The translations under genes were made by a program, and so were the position numbers. DNA of 64,000 bases from positions 1,112,125-1,176,124 of the forward strand of contig VWZF01006082.1 of the NCBI GenBank assembly GCA_013396755.1, in the 5' to 3' direction. This DNA is from Sclerurus mexicanus (lineage: Eukaryota; Chordata; Aves; Passeriformes; Furnariidae). Shown here piece after piece: positions 40,162-52,809 of this stretch. Numbering within the stretch: the stretch's first letter is position 1; each line of letters opens with the position of its first letter. Below the pieces are notes generated by a model that saw nothing but the letters and a program-made list of their open reading frames with translations, was not told the DNA's origin and did not search any database.

Positions 40162-43100
40162 TTCAAACCAAAGCCCCATCTTGCAAAATGACACCAGCAA
40201 AATTAAAGAAACTATAATTAACAAATGAGAACAGCACTTGAAGATCACAACTCTAACAACGCTATCTTGGGAGAATGTGTGTTGGCAAATTATACACATA
40301 ACTTGAGAGAAGTGAAAAACCCTGCTATTTCCTGTGCCTTTTAGTGAAAGGGACGTTCTAATCCGAAAACCCTCCCAACATTAAAGTAAATAATTACCAA
40401 CAACCAACTGCATTATATTTAACACCACAAAGATGCAGAAAACTGATTAAAAGGTATAGCTATTCCATTAGAAACAATACAGAATGAGCTGGACTGCTAA
40501 TGTGCTCAACACAGCGTTTTTATTAAAAATTTTTATGGATATTTTTATGAGCATCCATTTTTCATGATGGTTCATTTTCTCAATTTCTGGCAGAGAGAGA
40601 ATTTAAGAGAACTTTAAAATAAGCAATAAATTAAAAAAAAACAAACCAAAACTAAAAAATAAAGAAACACCACATCCTCAGGAATGTGTCAGTAAAGGAA
40701 TGTAATTCAATTATATTTCTTTAGTTGGAATTACTTTTTCAGGCATGAATTCTACATAAAAGGCAAGTGATTTGTATGGTAAAAAACCCCAGTAATATAT
40801 AAGTAAACTCTGCTCAATATTATGTGCTAGTTAAGATAACAGGTACCATATCTGCAGTCATAGATGATAACTCTAAGGGCTTCCTGGCAGTAGTATTTTT
40901 TGCCAAACTCTTTGGGGTTACGTTCAAGAGAGAGGGAGAAAAAAAAAATGTATCAGGTTGCTACTCATCAGATTTACTCTCTGTGTGCAATTCAATTACT
41001 CTCTATTTAAGCTAGAGACAGAACTACTGACCCTTTCATCTTTTACAGGCTCGCTGAGAGAAAATGAGTTGAAACACTATAGGAAGAGTTTTGCTGCACA
41101 GCAACAATTAATGGGTATTTTGTACTGGCCACACCAGATTAAAAAAAAAAAAGCCACAGCTCAAGGCTTCAGTTGGCCAAATGGGCAGGGCTGGCTCCTA
41201 GTAAAGGCATCTTTTCAAATCCAGTTATACAGACCAAAAAGTTGCTGAAAAACAATAAATTTGACAATCAGCAAAGTTCTTTTTTCCCATCACTTCATAG
41301 AAGATGACTAAACACCCCTATGACATATTTAGGGGCACAAAAATAGGTCTTGTCTACTTGAGTTTGAGAAAGCCTGCAGAAATGTAAATACAAAATGAGA
41401 TGACTTTAAATGGATGATGAAAATGCATAAAAGAAAGATTATACTAAATGGTGTGACACACAGCATTGGAAAAATCAGTCATTCCACTGCAACAAGGGCC
41501 ACAAACTTGACTCAAGTTTCGCCTAATTTAGAGACTAGTAGGGACACTATGGCAACTTTAATTTATAGCCAGAAACGCTATTCTAACACTGAAGGATTTA
41601 AATACTCTTCAGCCACTATATTTCCTCTTGGTGACTAAAATATATGATTCTGTTCAGCATCACTGACAACCAATGTCCAAAATCACACAGAAAGACTCAA
41701 TAAATGGGAGACTCCCAAATTTCTTGTATCAAGGAATGCTTTCAAGACTACAGCGCTATCAGAAAATAAAGATTTGCAATGCCATGAATCGCCTCTACTG
41801 GGCCAGCTATTGTCCATTTGAGAACTCACAGCAGGGAGAACGTCCCACCCCAAAAAAAAATTAGCCAGAAGGCAAATCATCAGCTGATCAGTATTCAGAA
41901 AGGATAAGATACTCACACTCTCCTTGTCAAAATATAGTAACAAAAACGTTTGACAGAGTAATGTACAATTATGGATAAGGACTGCACAGTTTGCTCTTTG
42001 TAGCCCTTTTCTCCTCTGTAATTCTGATGGAGATTCATTTTGCCCTGCTGCAACATTTTTATTATCTTAAATTCCTAGAAATATAGAATTTGACATTGCT
42101 TTACATGGGCTGTGCATTCATGCATGGAAAATCCTGACTGAAATGCAGATGCATTCTGGAAGAAGACAGGTAAGGGGTCAATATAGTTCACAAGTTTGCA
42201 TTTAATTAGTCTGGTTTTCCTGTGGCCTTAGACTGAATTTCAGACTTACATCAATCTAAATCAAATCTCCTGAATGCATTTCAGGGCAAGACATATAAAA
42301 ATAAAAAAAAAATCCACAAGCATTTATAGAAGAATTCATATTGATGCTCCTCAGTAACTCCGAAAAACAAAGCTCATCACTAACAACTTCATTCCTTCCA
42401 GCCACGGCATCCAACTGCAAGCTCACACAGCCAGCCGCAAGAAAACAAAATGTCCCAGAATGATGCACGAGCAAGATCCTTACCCAAAAGATAAAACTGT
42501 GTGCACTGAATCACAACAAACTGAGCAGGAGTTCACTTTCTGCTGAAGAACTGTGAACCACCTCTGGAAAGCCCAGTGGCTTTAAATCCAAAACTGCCTT
42601 GACATGCTGAGAACAGGATTGATTCAAGTGCTCATATGACATCTTTCTCCTGGATGGTATAAGCTTCTGTACATCCTACGACTGGAGGTGAGGGATGCAA
42701 TTCTCAGCTGCTCACAGTTCTGCACGTCAGCTAGCCATGGTCTCACTGTTCCTCCAACAGTGATCCCAGGCTGAGAGCTATGCAGGTGTATGTCAGACAT
42801 CTCTCCAGTGAAAATATGCCATTGAGACACACACCTGATCTGAAAATCTGAACATCTTGCATCCCTCACTGTAGGGGCAGCCCCTAAGGCTCATATGTGC
42901 TTCCCATGGGTTGAAACAAACCTTCCCAGTCACTGCTCCTACATCTACCTTTGCAAGACACTGCAGGCACCACAAGAAGAGATTCAGCAGCTACAACTCT
43001 GAAAGACATCTACCCTCCAGTAAAAAGCCAAGCCATGTACTTTCTCTTCTACCACCTGTTCCTACCATTTGTCCAGATGTGCTCAGATGCCAGAATGGAC

Positions 43101-44931
43101 TGTGAACTTGAGTACAAGAGCATTCACAAGGAAAGACCACAGAAACAGGCACCTGGGAGAGGAAAAAAACATCTAATCATGGGGTTCCCCCACTACTCAT
43201 AGAGATCCCTGCTTGAAAACCAAAAAAATCTGACATTCTACCACAAGTTTCTCTGTGCAGTATTCTGCACTAAAATAAATCACTCACTTTTATTTAAGAT
43301 AACTCTCATTAAAATGGGGACTATTTCCAACATTCAATATGTGCAGCTATAAAAGCTGACATTGAAAGGGGCATATAATCACAGTATGCAAATATTAATG
43401 ACAGGCTGCAGTGATACAGGACAAGAACAATTTACCACAGAGGGAAAAAGATAAACATTTAAGGTCACAGTACCAATTAAAGGATGTTTTGCCCAGAGGG
43501 TCGCTGGAATGTGAGACAATTTGCCAAGGGAAACAGAGGGTGTGGCCTCTTCACAAAGCTGGACTCAACATCTGTTTCAAGAGCTGGGACGTATTTCAGC
43601 AAAAACAGGACCAGGCTGCAAGTACCTATGGTTTTCTTCCTGCACAATTTGTTTATGGGTTTGGTTTTTATACAGATAGCACTACTTACTGTGCTCCTTC
43701 AAGATCCCCACCTAGAAAGCAAAAATACATTTCCAAGTTTTTAAGCAAGCTTAATATCCATCTATCAAACAATGCTCTTCAGATTCCTTTCCACAGCCTG
43801 TGTTTAAACAAAGTGCTTTGCAAGCCTTGGGATATTTATTAATAGGACCAGACTGGAAAAAATACAGTAATCACACAAATGAGAATTTCAGCCTGCAAGG
43901 ATACTGGATCCATAAGCCAAGTCACATATAGATGAGCATAACAGAACCTCTTACAAACTAACAGGCAAAAGTAAAAAATAGTCAACATTAACCACCTAAT
44001 TGAGGTCTCTAAATCAAATATGACACTCCAAAAAATTCAGCTGACTTTGCAAATGTGTAAAGCTTTGCAAATATTATACCCTTATCAACACTAAAAGAAA
44101 CTAAATGCAAGTTTCAGAAGATAAGACATGCCAAAGTTTGGGTGCTAGACACCAGGTATCTATAGGCATACTTAGCTATTCAAGCTTGATTTCAAAAAAA
44201 TTGATCATCTACAATAAACAAAAACAGTGAAGACTGTCTCTAATCTAATATAATCACACAGCACAGAAGTAGTTATAAAATCACTGGATCATCTACCATC
44301 ATGGCAGCGTACCAAAAGTGACCAATAATCAGATTCATATAAACAAATGCGCAAAAATATTAGATATTATTTAAAAGTAAACAATTGTATGATGAAATAG
44401 CAACAGCTTTCACTATAATTTCCACAGATTCATCCACCTGCTTCAAAAATGTAAAGCATCCAAGTATGAAATCACAGCAGACTATCCTGCAGGTAGCTAA
44501 GGTCAGAACTTACTTCTCCTGCATACCTGAGGGCACCAGAGCCTGAACAAATCCAAACTTTACTGAAGTTGCCCTTAGCAGCTGAACACTAAATACAGTG
44601 CACTTAAGTACTGCTGTAATATTCAATTTTCCATCAGAAATTCCTAACATTTTTTGATGTAGTAGAGGATATATTCAGAAAATCCTTTTAATTGTGCACT
44701 AACAATAACACTTAGATAGCAATCATTAGAAAGAAAAAAAGTATTACTTTTTGAGTCAGCCATGCCTGATAAGATTCAGGTATCTCCCAAGGGAGCACTA
44801 AGATTTGACACTCCTTTAGAGAAACTTAATGTGAACCATATGGACTTGTCAGCCAAGGCTTGTTACAGAAAGGTTGTCAGATTCTTTTTGTAAGCAATAC
44901 AATGCATGCACACCTCCTTTATTCCCTAGAC

Positions 44932-44946
44932 AAAAAAAAAAAAAAA
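44932..44946. repeat. Poly(A) run of 15
   Basis: Fifteen A residues are followed by GGCGCC. No retroposed gene body is recognised upstream. Confidence 0.8.
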
Positions 44947-45670
44947 GGCGCCATTTCACTGCATGGAGTGAAATGTCTTTCTATATTCTCAAATGTCATA
45001 GAAAGGCAGGAATAGTGTGGGATTTGAACTCTGAATACATCTTTTAGAAGTCACTGAGAATTTAGCTGTATTTCTCCTGCAGGTACAGGTATTCCATTAG
45101 AACAAGAGCAGCAAACAGCCAGAGGTACTTAGCAGATAAACCAAAGAAGTTCAAAGATCCCTGTTTACATGACAACGCATACACCAGAGTGTTTCTTAGG
45201 TGTCATTTTCATCTAAGATTTAAATTCTAAATATATATGAAATTTTGAAGAGCTGTGGCCAGCAAAACTACTATTTATAACTGCACAGAAACAAAACAAC
45301 TTACTCTCAAGTAAGTAACCTCCTTCTTCACAATACTATGAAGACACTTGCGCATAAAAGGTAATGGATTTGCAACTGAAGATAAATAAAAGTAGAACCA
45401 ATTATCTAAATATATCTGTGACCTCAGTCATCTGCCATTTACCTCACTCTTCAGGCTGAAAAAAATGTGAAGACATACCTGCAAATTTCAAAACGCTTCT
45501 GGGAAACAGAACTGAAATACAAGCCACCAGCCTGCATGGGGAATATGGACCACATGGAGTCCAACATCTTTACTTTAGGGTAGTTCCATATTCACACCAC
45601 CTTCACATCTGAACAACCTCTAAAGGTTAGAATGTACTTCCACTTCAGGAAGAGAAGTATTTCCGCAGGG

Positions 45671-45693
45671 AAAAAAAAAAAAAGAAAGAAAGA
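45671..45693. repeat. Poly(A)13 then (GAAA)n
   Basis: A homopolymer run passes directly into three GAAA units. It is simple sequence, visible directly. Confidence 0.8.
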
Positions 45694-48600
45694 ATTTAAA
45701 AGGACCAGAGAAGAGCCTTGCTCAAAAATCACCAAAAAAGGACATGACAGAGACTGAAATCCTCATCTTGCACTTCATCTACATGGCTAACCTTCATTCC
45801 AGGCACAGGTTGCTGATTTTAGTTACACATGACCTTGCTGCTCAGGCAGACCTCCTCAGCATCGTGAGCCCAAAACCTCATCCATCCAGCAACTTTATGA
45901 AGGACTACTGCTGGTTAATTAAATCTGCTCCTGGAGAAGCACCATCAGCATAAACTGTCCCAGCAAAACATACCATCACATCTGAGCCTAATGACTGTGT
46001 GCCCCTCTAAAGAGAAACCCTGAAGGTCCACTCACAAAAGAATTTTGTTAAACAGAATCTTTGTAAGTACTATTACAAGAGCTGTAATTGCTTTGCAGAG
46101 AATCTGAATAAAAGGGAAGCTTTATCTCCTGCTTTTTATACACAGGGTGGCCACTTTTTTCATACTTTAGGCCACCTCTTTTCCTACCAAGTATCTGGGA
46201 GCAGACTAATACAACCATACCAGGTGGCTCTGCACCTGACCTAGCAAGCCCAGGCAAACTCAACACTTATCTGCTCCCATCTTTCTCCTCCACATATGAG
46301 AGAAAGAACATTCATATCCACATGTCTGTGAAGAGCTCCAGGGATATATAAAGAGTTCAAGAGTTGTAAAAAAATAGAACCTGGTCAGAATGGAAATCTA
46401 CTTCCTGCAACTTTTTAAAAGCCTGTGACACACAAAAGAGCACTTCGTTTCCTGTCGTCCTCTGATGCCAACTCTTTGGTGTTAACTCATGGCCACTTTG
46501 CACAGCAGATAAAAACCACTTCAGATTCTATCAATCCCAATCAAAGCTTGGCCTTGCTGTTCGCTATTGAGTGACAGAGTGCTCATTTTCTATATTTACA
46601 TATGTTCTTTAGAGATTAGCAATAAAAGTACTTTCAAATATTGCAGAAGTGTAAGCATGAATCATCACTGTCCCTGCGAATTTCACTCAAATGAAGAATG
46701 AAGCATTGGACTCAACAGATATCAGAAATCATATTCCTCCTTCCAAAAACACCCAATATGCATGAGGTTAGCATAAGTGCTTGATAAATGAAATCCAAGA
46801 ATCGGATGCCAGAAATTTGACATTTAACCATTCTTCTACTGCCAATTGCCTCGTCTGTAAAGACAAGCTTGCTTACTTGATCAAGTTTAAAGTTTTCTTT
46901 ACAATTGCCTAATTTGAAAACAACACCTACAGAGCAATTTAATTTTTTGAACAAGTTAACTCTGCCTTTGAGTATTCAGAATAGGAGAAAATAGGCAGCT
47001 ACCTTCTGTGAAGCAGAGATGATTAAGCTGGGGGTTTATTTGGTGGGCAAGAACTTATTCTCAAGCTCACAGCTTGTCCTTCACCTCACCAAACCTGAGT
47101 ACAAAAATATATTATGATTGATCTGGATATACATTGGTCCAGTCTGCTCCTGAGCTGTTGCTTGCTGTCAAGCCCATTGGAAAGAAAGAGAAACCAGTCA
47201 AATGGTCTAAGTAAAGTCAGAACACTTATTAGTCCAGTAAAATAAGCCACTTATAGGATTTCCTACAATCACGGTAACAAATGTGGTCTGCTTGGGTGCA
47301 CATAATTTTGTTGGTAAAATCAGTGAGTGGCTGAAGGCTCAAGTCATAAAGAAGTGTGTCTGGAAATCAGAAAGGCAAGCAAGCCTCTTTAAAAGCGGAT
47401 TCTTGCAAAACACAAACAAGGCCACAGGAGGATGTTAGTGCTTGTGTCCTCCTCACAAGTAGATTTTTACAGTTCCATCTTAGAGCTTTACAGCATCACC
47501 ACCAATCTTGCTATTCCACTTTGAATTATTCTAATATCTCAATGTCATAACAATTAGCATTATTACAACTAGAATATTGGAGGAAAATGTCTATTATCCT
47601 CTTTTTATTCCCTCTGTGCTCCGAAAAGCATTCCAAGGTTCAGTAATGTTATAGTTTCTCTTGCAAACTGTTTCATTTCCTCCATCCTTCCACACAGACT
47701 AACACATTTAAGACAGTAAAAGGGAGCACCAAGTCTGCCCATGGACTCAGCAAGGGGGACAATGGACAATGCCCCAAATACTGTTGGAGGTGGGGGAAAA
47801 AACCTTTTCTCAAAATACTGTCCAATATCAGAATCGGAGGTGACCTCATTATCAGCAATAGATTCAGAACCTTAAAGCCACTTGAAGTTGTGTCCTCCAG
47901 GGACCTACACATTCCCTTCACTCTGGCTGCCAGAACTCCCAGTTTTTGGCTCCAAGAAAGAGTCACATCTTCTCAGATGAATCCCCCAAGGTACCCCATA
48001 GGTCATGGCAGCCACTTCTAAATCCCAGCTCCTCCCCATTTTCTCATATTCCTTGGTTAGAGACAGCCAGAGTTTCCTCATCAGGGTAAAAAGTCCTTTC
48101 CCTTCAGGGAAATCCTTTCTGGTAAATGTTTCAAGACAAAACAAGATTAAAGATACTCCACTAAGATTAAAATGGCTATATCAAAACAGATCATACTCCA
48201 AGCTTCCTGCTTTGAACCACTGAGGGGCCAGTTGATTGGGAAACAGCTGAGGCTATTTTGAGTCTTTTTGTCACATATATAAAAACCCCCTACATTTCAA
48301 GTAACCAATGGATGTCTTAAAGTAAGTGCAATATTGCCTTCTGGTGTTTTAGCTAAAATACATAAAGCAGCTTTTAGTTCCCCCATAACAGCTGTGAAGA
48401 TGGGGGGTGGGGAGAAATAAAATAAAGGAACTAACAGGAAGAAATCCCAAGTCAGGAAGGTGACCACCCTTTTAATGAAATTATTTGAAAACTGTTCCTG
48501 GAACATTTGGAGATCTCAGAATCAGTTACAAATGCCACAACACCAAAAAGAGCTTGCAAAACAGAGTGAATTCAGCTGGATGATTAGTAGGCAAGTAAAA

Positions 48601-48880
48601 CTAATCCACGTCTAAAAATTAAAGGGCACAGTTTGGCCAGGCAACGTACAGCAAGAATGAGATATTCCTTAATTTTCCACAAGTTTTAATAAAAATGGTA
48701 TATAAATATATGAGAAAGGGAGACGAGGTCTTTGGACTAGTAAAAAGATATCAGGAGGGAAAAAAATCGGTTCTGTGATCCAATGCAAGTGGCTATTTCT
48801 TTTTTTAATACCTATTTTCCTTTAATAAGATATTTGTATTCATTTTCAAAGGGCTGGTTTCTTTTAACTTACTTCTCACT

Positions 48881-50480
48881 GAAAACAATGCTTCAGCTCA
48901 TTAAAATTACCTCTTTGCCTACTGGAGCTTTTTGGTGAGTCAACACGAATGCTGAGTTCGAAGTGGAACCATGACATAATTATCAGTCATCCCACTCACA
49001 CTTAACATATGCTGGATCAAACATGCTATAGGTGATGTGATCATCCCCACTGACATAACAGTCTTAAGTTATTAAGTCTGTGTTTGTTTAAGCTGTGCTT
49101 GCGAATACACTATGAAGCCTCAAAATCACAATGGCATCCCTGTTGATTTATGGCTGCATTATCATGTTAGACTGTAAGCAGCACATTGCAGAGATAAGGA
49201 GCTGGTATAGACGATTTAATGTCCAAACACATGAATTTTCCAAGTTTACATTCAAGCCGACTCCAGCTTAGTCCTCAGGCTCAAATACCCTCCAGACACT
49301 GGGAAGCACCCTGAGCACATCCCCCTAGATCAGCATCACCTGAGCTGCTGTTTCCCGTGCTCCAGGACTACCCAGAGACATGAAGCATGGCATACAACTG
49401 GGGAAGACTGGGAGACTTCCTCCAAAAGCACACTGATAATTGGAACCAAGATGATAACACAGATGTTTCCTTATGCACTTCTATGAAAATCACTAAACTT
49501 TAATTACCAGTCCTGAAAAGAAGAAGAGAAGCCCACCATAGAAATCACAATCATTTCTTCTGCCAATAAATTAATTGCTATTAAATGCTGTAACACTGCA
49601 TATTTTTTATTTCATAGTTATCAAAACAAAACAAGAACTTGATTTGTATTTATACCACGCAATTACTTAGCAACAATGGTACTAACTTACAGCTAAGCAG
49701 TAATTACTAAGGCCTCAATGCAAGAAAGTTCTACAGTCTTAGTTTATCATCAGGTCAACAACCATTTGTTTTCAATTAGGTTTCTCAGAGACTTCACATT
49801 AAGCCTATGTACAGATAATGCACAGCATCCAGACCCCTACTCTCCAAAGAAACTAGCAGCATCACCTGTGAATGTCACTTACTCATAGCATTGTTATTTT
49901 ATTACTGAAATACATCTTAAAATAGTAAAGAAGTGTTTTAAAGTATTATTGGTAGGTGCACAATTTCCCTTTTGCTGCAATACAGAGCAATCAAAGAGCA
50001 GTGGTTTTGTAACAGGGGTAATGTTCATCCAAGACGGTTGGCCATCCTGCTTTCCCCCTTGCGTGCCTGCTGTCCTGAACTTAATGCAGTATCTGCTGCT
50101 GGCTTTGGGCATAAAAATGGACTGATATCCAATTGACAGAAACAATAATATGTTTGTAACTAGTAGTTAATAGTAGACTGACATGCACAATCACAGGAAG
50201 TAATAAACATTTCATGGAGCTAGCATGTGATGTGACCAGCACTGGTCTCCTGTGCTCTAAATACAAACCGGCCAATTACCCTATTAAAAGAAGTGGTTCC
50301 AATTCATTGATGTACGTTAACTAGATTCCCGTGAAACCACTATCACTACTCATACACGATGCTAAATGTATTTGCTTCTATTAATTTAGCCGACATGCAA
50401 TTACCTCTACAAGCTGTCATATCATTACAGCAGCTGAATGCACTAACAACTACAGTCAGCTATGTACAAGAGTACAGACA
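48881..50480. promoter_or_regulatory. Candidate regulatory stretch next to CpG island (tentative)
   Basis: This repeat-poor AT-rich stretch lies just left of the only CpG island and has no notable open frames before about 49.9 kb. It contains several homeodomain-type cores (for example ATTAATTGCTATTAAATG at about 49,570 and TTAATTTAGCCGACATGCAA at about 50,383). Such stretches beside CpG-island promoters are often conserved enhancers. I cannot measure conservation here, so this is inference only and could simply be ordinary intron. Confidence 0.2.
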
Positions 50481-50868
50481 AAGACATTAAATCCCACTGC
50501 CCCCTAAAAAATTCGGTCTCTTCGAAATTGTTCACACAAGGTTTAAAGAAAAAAGGCATTAAAGAAGCTTAGTTTAAGGTCCAATACTCAAGGAGTCAAA
50601 GTGAAGCAAGTGAAAAAAAGCACATGGCCGTGTATCCCAAAAGCGATACACTTATCAACGCAACCCTTCAATTCCAGCAGCTGGCTCCCAGGACCAGAGG
50701 AGAAAGCCTGCTCTGACAATTCCCACACAACTTTAACAACAGCAATAAAATTATTCATCGTTGACAGGGGTGCAAACGAGAGCGGCACCAGCCCTCGCAT
50801 GCTATTACTCGTGCTGGCGTTTATTTATGACTTCAGGAGAGGAGGCAGCTGGTTGTTTTTACGCGGCT
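50481..50868. other. Unique DNA leading to the gap
   Basis: No gene is recognised. The sequence becomes slightly more GC-rich toward the right (ACGCGGC just before the T run), consistent with entering the edge of the CpG island. Confidence 0.4.
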
Positions 50869-50885
50869 TTTTTTTTTTTTTTTTT
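50869..50885. repeat. Poly(T) run of 17 ending at the gap
   Basis: Seventeen T residues run straight into the Ns. It may be longer in the genome, or it may be a sequencing artefact at the contig end. Confidence 0.75.
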
Positions 50886-50939
50886 NNNNNNNNNNNNNNN
50901 NNNNNNNNNNNNNNNNNNNNNNNNNNNNNNNNNNNNNNN
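50886..50939. other. Assembly gap, 54 Ns
   Basis: There are 54 consecutive Ns between a T run and a GC-rich block. Gaps at GC-rich first exons and CpG islands are common in bird assemblies made from short reads. Any exon sequence inside is lost, and the true length is unknown. Confidence 0.98.
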
Positions 50940-51081
50940 CCGCCGCACCTGCGAGCCCTCCTGCGGCGGTCGCACGGGGCTCCCGGAGCGCCGAGGGGAG
51001 CAGGGGGCGGCCCCGCTCCCGGCTCGGGCGGTCCCTGTGGACGCGCTGCCCCGAGCGCCCGGGAGCGGCGGCTCCAGCCGT

Positions 51082-51082
51082 N
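51082..51082. other. Single N at an abrupt composition change
   Basis: The N separates very GC-rich sequence ending CTCCAGCCGT from AATAAGGCTAGTGG. Together with the 54-base gap it brackets a 142-base GC-rich piece (50,940-51,081), which may be a separately placed contig fragment. Confidence 0.8.
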
Positions 51083-51542
51083 AATAAGGCTAGTGGAAGT
51101 GCAGCGGCTTCTCACCAGCTCTCGTGAAGGAAATTAAATAAAGTATGGTGGTGTTATCTCAAACGCGGCGGGAGCAGTGCCGGAACCGCCACGGAGAGCT
51201 CTCCCGGTGCTGGGGCTCCCCCGCAGCCCGCCGGCGACACAAGGGGCGAGCCGGGACCGGACACGGGGCTGCGGGGACCCCCCGAGCGCCCCGCTGCCCC
51301 CGGGGAGAGGCTGCCCCGCACCTGGCATCACGCTGCCCTCTTTTTTATTAATTCAAACAATAAAAAAATATTTTTATGTCATGTCCAGCAAAGCGCGACA
51401 CTCCCACGTAGGAAAGCGGGGGAAAGCCTCCGGCTCGGCGCCCTGCCTGCAGGCTGAGCGTATCGCGGCGGGCGCGGAGTGCTCGCCGGGGCAGGACTGC
51501 GGCCAGGCTCCCCCAGACACCCGGCTCCGCGCCTGTGCGCGC

Positions 51543-51577
51543 AGACAGACGGTCAGACACGGACGGACGGAGGGACG
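51543..51577. repeat. Imperfect CAGA/GGAC tetranucleotide repeat
   Basis: AGACAGACGG, GGACGGACGG and AGGGACG form a degenerate four-base periodic tract inside the CpG island. It is short and probably of no functional weight. Confidence 0.6.
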
Positions 51578-51620
51578 CTTCCCCCCTGCCCCGGCACACG
51601 TGGGCGCCCCGTGCCCGCGC

Positions 51621-51621
51621 N
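51621..51621. other. Single N inside the CpG island
   Basis: The N sits within GTGCCCGCGC-N-CGTCCCGCAG. Both sides have the same composition, so this may be an ambiguous base rather than a join. Confidence 0.7.
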
Positions 51622-51778
51622 CGTCCCGCAGCCCTGGGGCGAAACATCGGGCCAGCCCACGCCGGCCCCTGGCAGCACCTGGAGGCGAGGACCTAAAGGT
51701 GAAGGAGAGAGGGACAAATAAAACATAACTCTGCTGTTCGTGTTTTTATAAAGCGTGCTTTGAGTGGACTGGCTCATG

Positions 51779-52714
51779 ATTCTTTTAACACGTAGACTTT
51801 GAAAAGCAAAATGCTATGTCATGGCCTATTTGTTATTTTATGAATGTGTCTTTACACAAACGGTAGATCAAACATGTTCTTGGAAGGAAAATTACATTCT
51901 GCTGTGTTATAATTAGTAGTGATTTCTGTATGACTTGCTTGGGGAGATTATGGCATCTCCATCAATGGAACTGTTTAAAAATACATAAACCTCCATCAGT
52001 TAGGCATGACCTCAGCAGAGTCTTGGACAGGCTACATAATTTCCTGAGCCCTCTTTCACCTTTTTAATCATTTTTCAATGCTCTGCACAAATCTTGGTTA
52101 GCACAGTAACTCCCCCAGTTACTCTCAGTTGTTCTCTGAGAAGTAGCCTTATTCTATTAGTGCTGCATGACATATATGAAATTAATGAGTTTTACTGTTT
52201 CTGACCTACAATCTAGGCAAACGTCACCATCTCATTGCATTATCTCTAAACAAAAGTCACATAATACTTTAGGGGGAAAAGAAAAAGTATTTTTATGGGA
52301 AAAAGGTGTAAGATAACTCAAAATATGTGCTGGAAAGATAAATCAGTTGAGCTAAAGTTTTTATGTGCTCTGATGATGATGTCCTGTACTCAATGAACTT
52401 CGAGTTATGGATCTTTCCTGAATCTTAAGTCCTATTGCAGAGGAAATCATCTTTAAGTGTTCCCATGGACAGTCAACTTGGCGTGACAGTATCTGCATTT
52501 ACCAATAAAGTCCATTTTTGTCTCTCGGGTGAACAATCTGTGCTACTCCCCTTCCTGGAAAACAAGGCTGGGTAGATACTTGAGCAGTTGCAGAGCATGT
52601 ATTGAAAAGCAGCACCAAACAGAAAGAAACCTTACAGATCAAACATTACAAATTATCAGGATCTCCAGGCAGGCAGAGAAAAAAAGGTTTAAAAAAAATG
52701 AAAACAAACAAAAA
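51779..52714. repeat. 936-base direct duplicate, left copy
   Basis: From ATTCTTTTAACACGTAGACT to AAAACAAACAAAAA this segment matches 52,810-53,745 at a constant offset of 1,031 bases, and I noticed no difference. It continues without interruption from the left flank and ends at an N. It is non-coding DNA; the 62-codon frame starting MNNLCYSPSW appears identically in both copies and resembles nothing known. Confidence 0.95.
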
Positions 52715-52809
52715 NAACACCGAGTCCCCCATGGGCGCGGGCGGCGGCGGCGCTGGGCACTGACCCGCCGTCCGACGGCACCGCTGCGCTCCCGCCCGGC
52801 AGCCTCGGN
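52715..52809. other. N, 93-base GC-rich fragment, N
   Basis: A 93-base block (52,716-52,808) bounded by single Ns sits between the two copies of a 936-base AT-rich duplicate, and its composition is completely unlike its neighbours. It contains a GGC-repeat (about 52,739-52,752) and a minus-strand GC box, GGGCGGG (52,791-52,797). On the minus strand an ATG at 52,732-52,730 has a good start context (GCGCCCATGG). It opens codons for M-G-D-S-V before the N, with no in-frame stop upstream within the block. On the plus strand the same block has an ATG followed by a glycine-rich stretch and a stop (MGAGGGGAGH). I think it is a stray first-exon or 5' UTR piece from a CpG island, perhaps from the gap at 50.9 kb. 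I cannot identify the protein. Confidence 0.6.

Larger units (their letters stand above)
32137..48880. other. Long AT-rich non-coding stretch, no gene seen
   Basis: More than 16 kb holds no recognisable gene, RNA gene or transposon. The longest frame is 143 codons at 43,411-43,842 (plus). It shows no domain and no regular composition, and it overlaps a second frame in another phase. Small items listed separately are hairpins at 36,265-36,288 and 40,140-40,161 and A runs at 44,932-44,946 and 45,671-45,693. Slightly GC-richer patches occur around 42,640-42,960 and 47,680-48,150 with no coding signal I trust. Confidence 0.5.
50940..51720. promoter_or_regulatory. CpG island, probable promoter and first-exon region
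   Basis: This is the only long stretch with high GC and abundant CpG in the window, surrounded by AT-rich DNA. It contains a GC box (GGGGGCGG, 51,003-51,010) and a CACGTG E-box in the context CACACGTGGGCG (51,597-51,602). On the minus strand a CTCGCAG|GTGCGG splice-donor-like sequence lies at the left edge (boundary at 50,949/50,948), which would fit a first exon transcribed leftward. On the plus strand a weaker donor-like AAAG|GTGAAG lies near 51,697. Open frames run through it on both strands, as expected for GC-rich DNA, and none resembles a known protein. Single Ns at 51,082 and 51,621 suggest it was stitched from short pieces, so local order may be wrong. No gene name can be given. Confidence 0.7.

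Noticed and set aside
43411..43842. 143-codon plus-strand frame
   Set aside because: No domain, no signal or repeat pattern and no known similarity. A second overlapping frame exists in another phase. It is an expected chance length in 64 kb.
50601..51137. 178-codon frame across the gap
   Set aside because: The frame runs through Ns and a poly(T) tract, so its length is an artefact of unknown bases and GC-rich sequence.
51177..51728. 183-codon frame in the CpG island
   Set aside because: GC-rich DNA keeps stop codons rare. The product is rich in Arg, Pro and Gly with no domain, and an N lies inside it.
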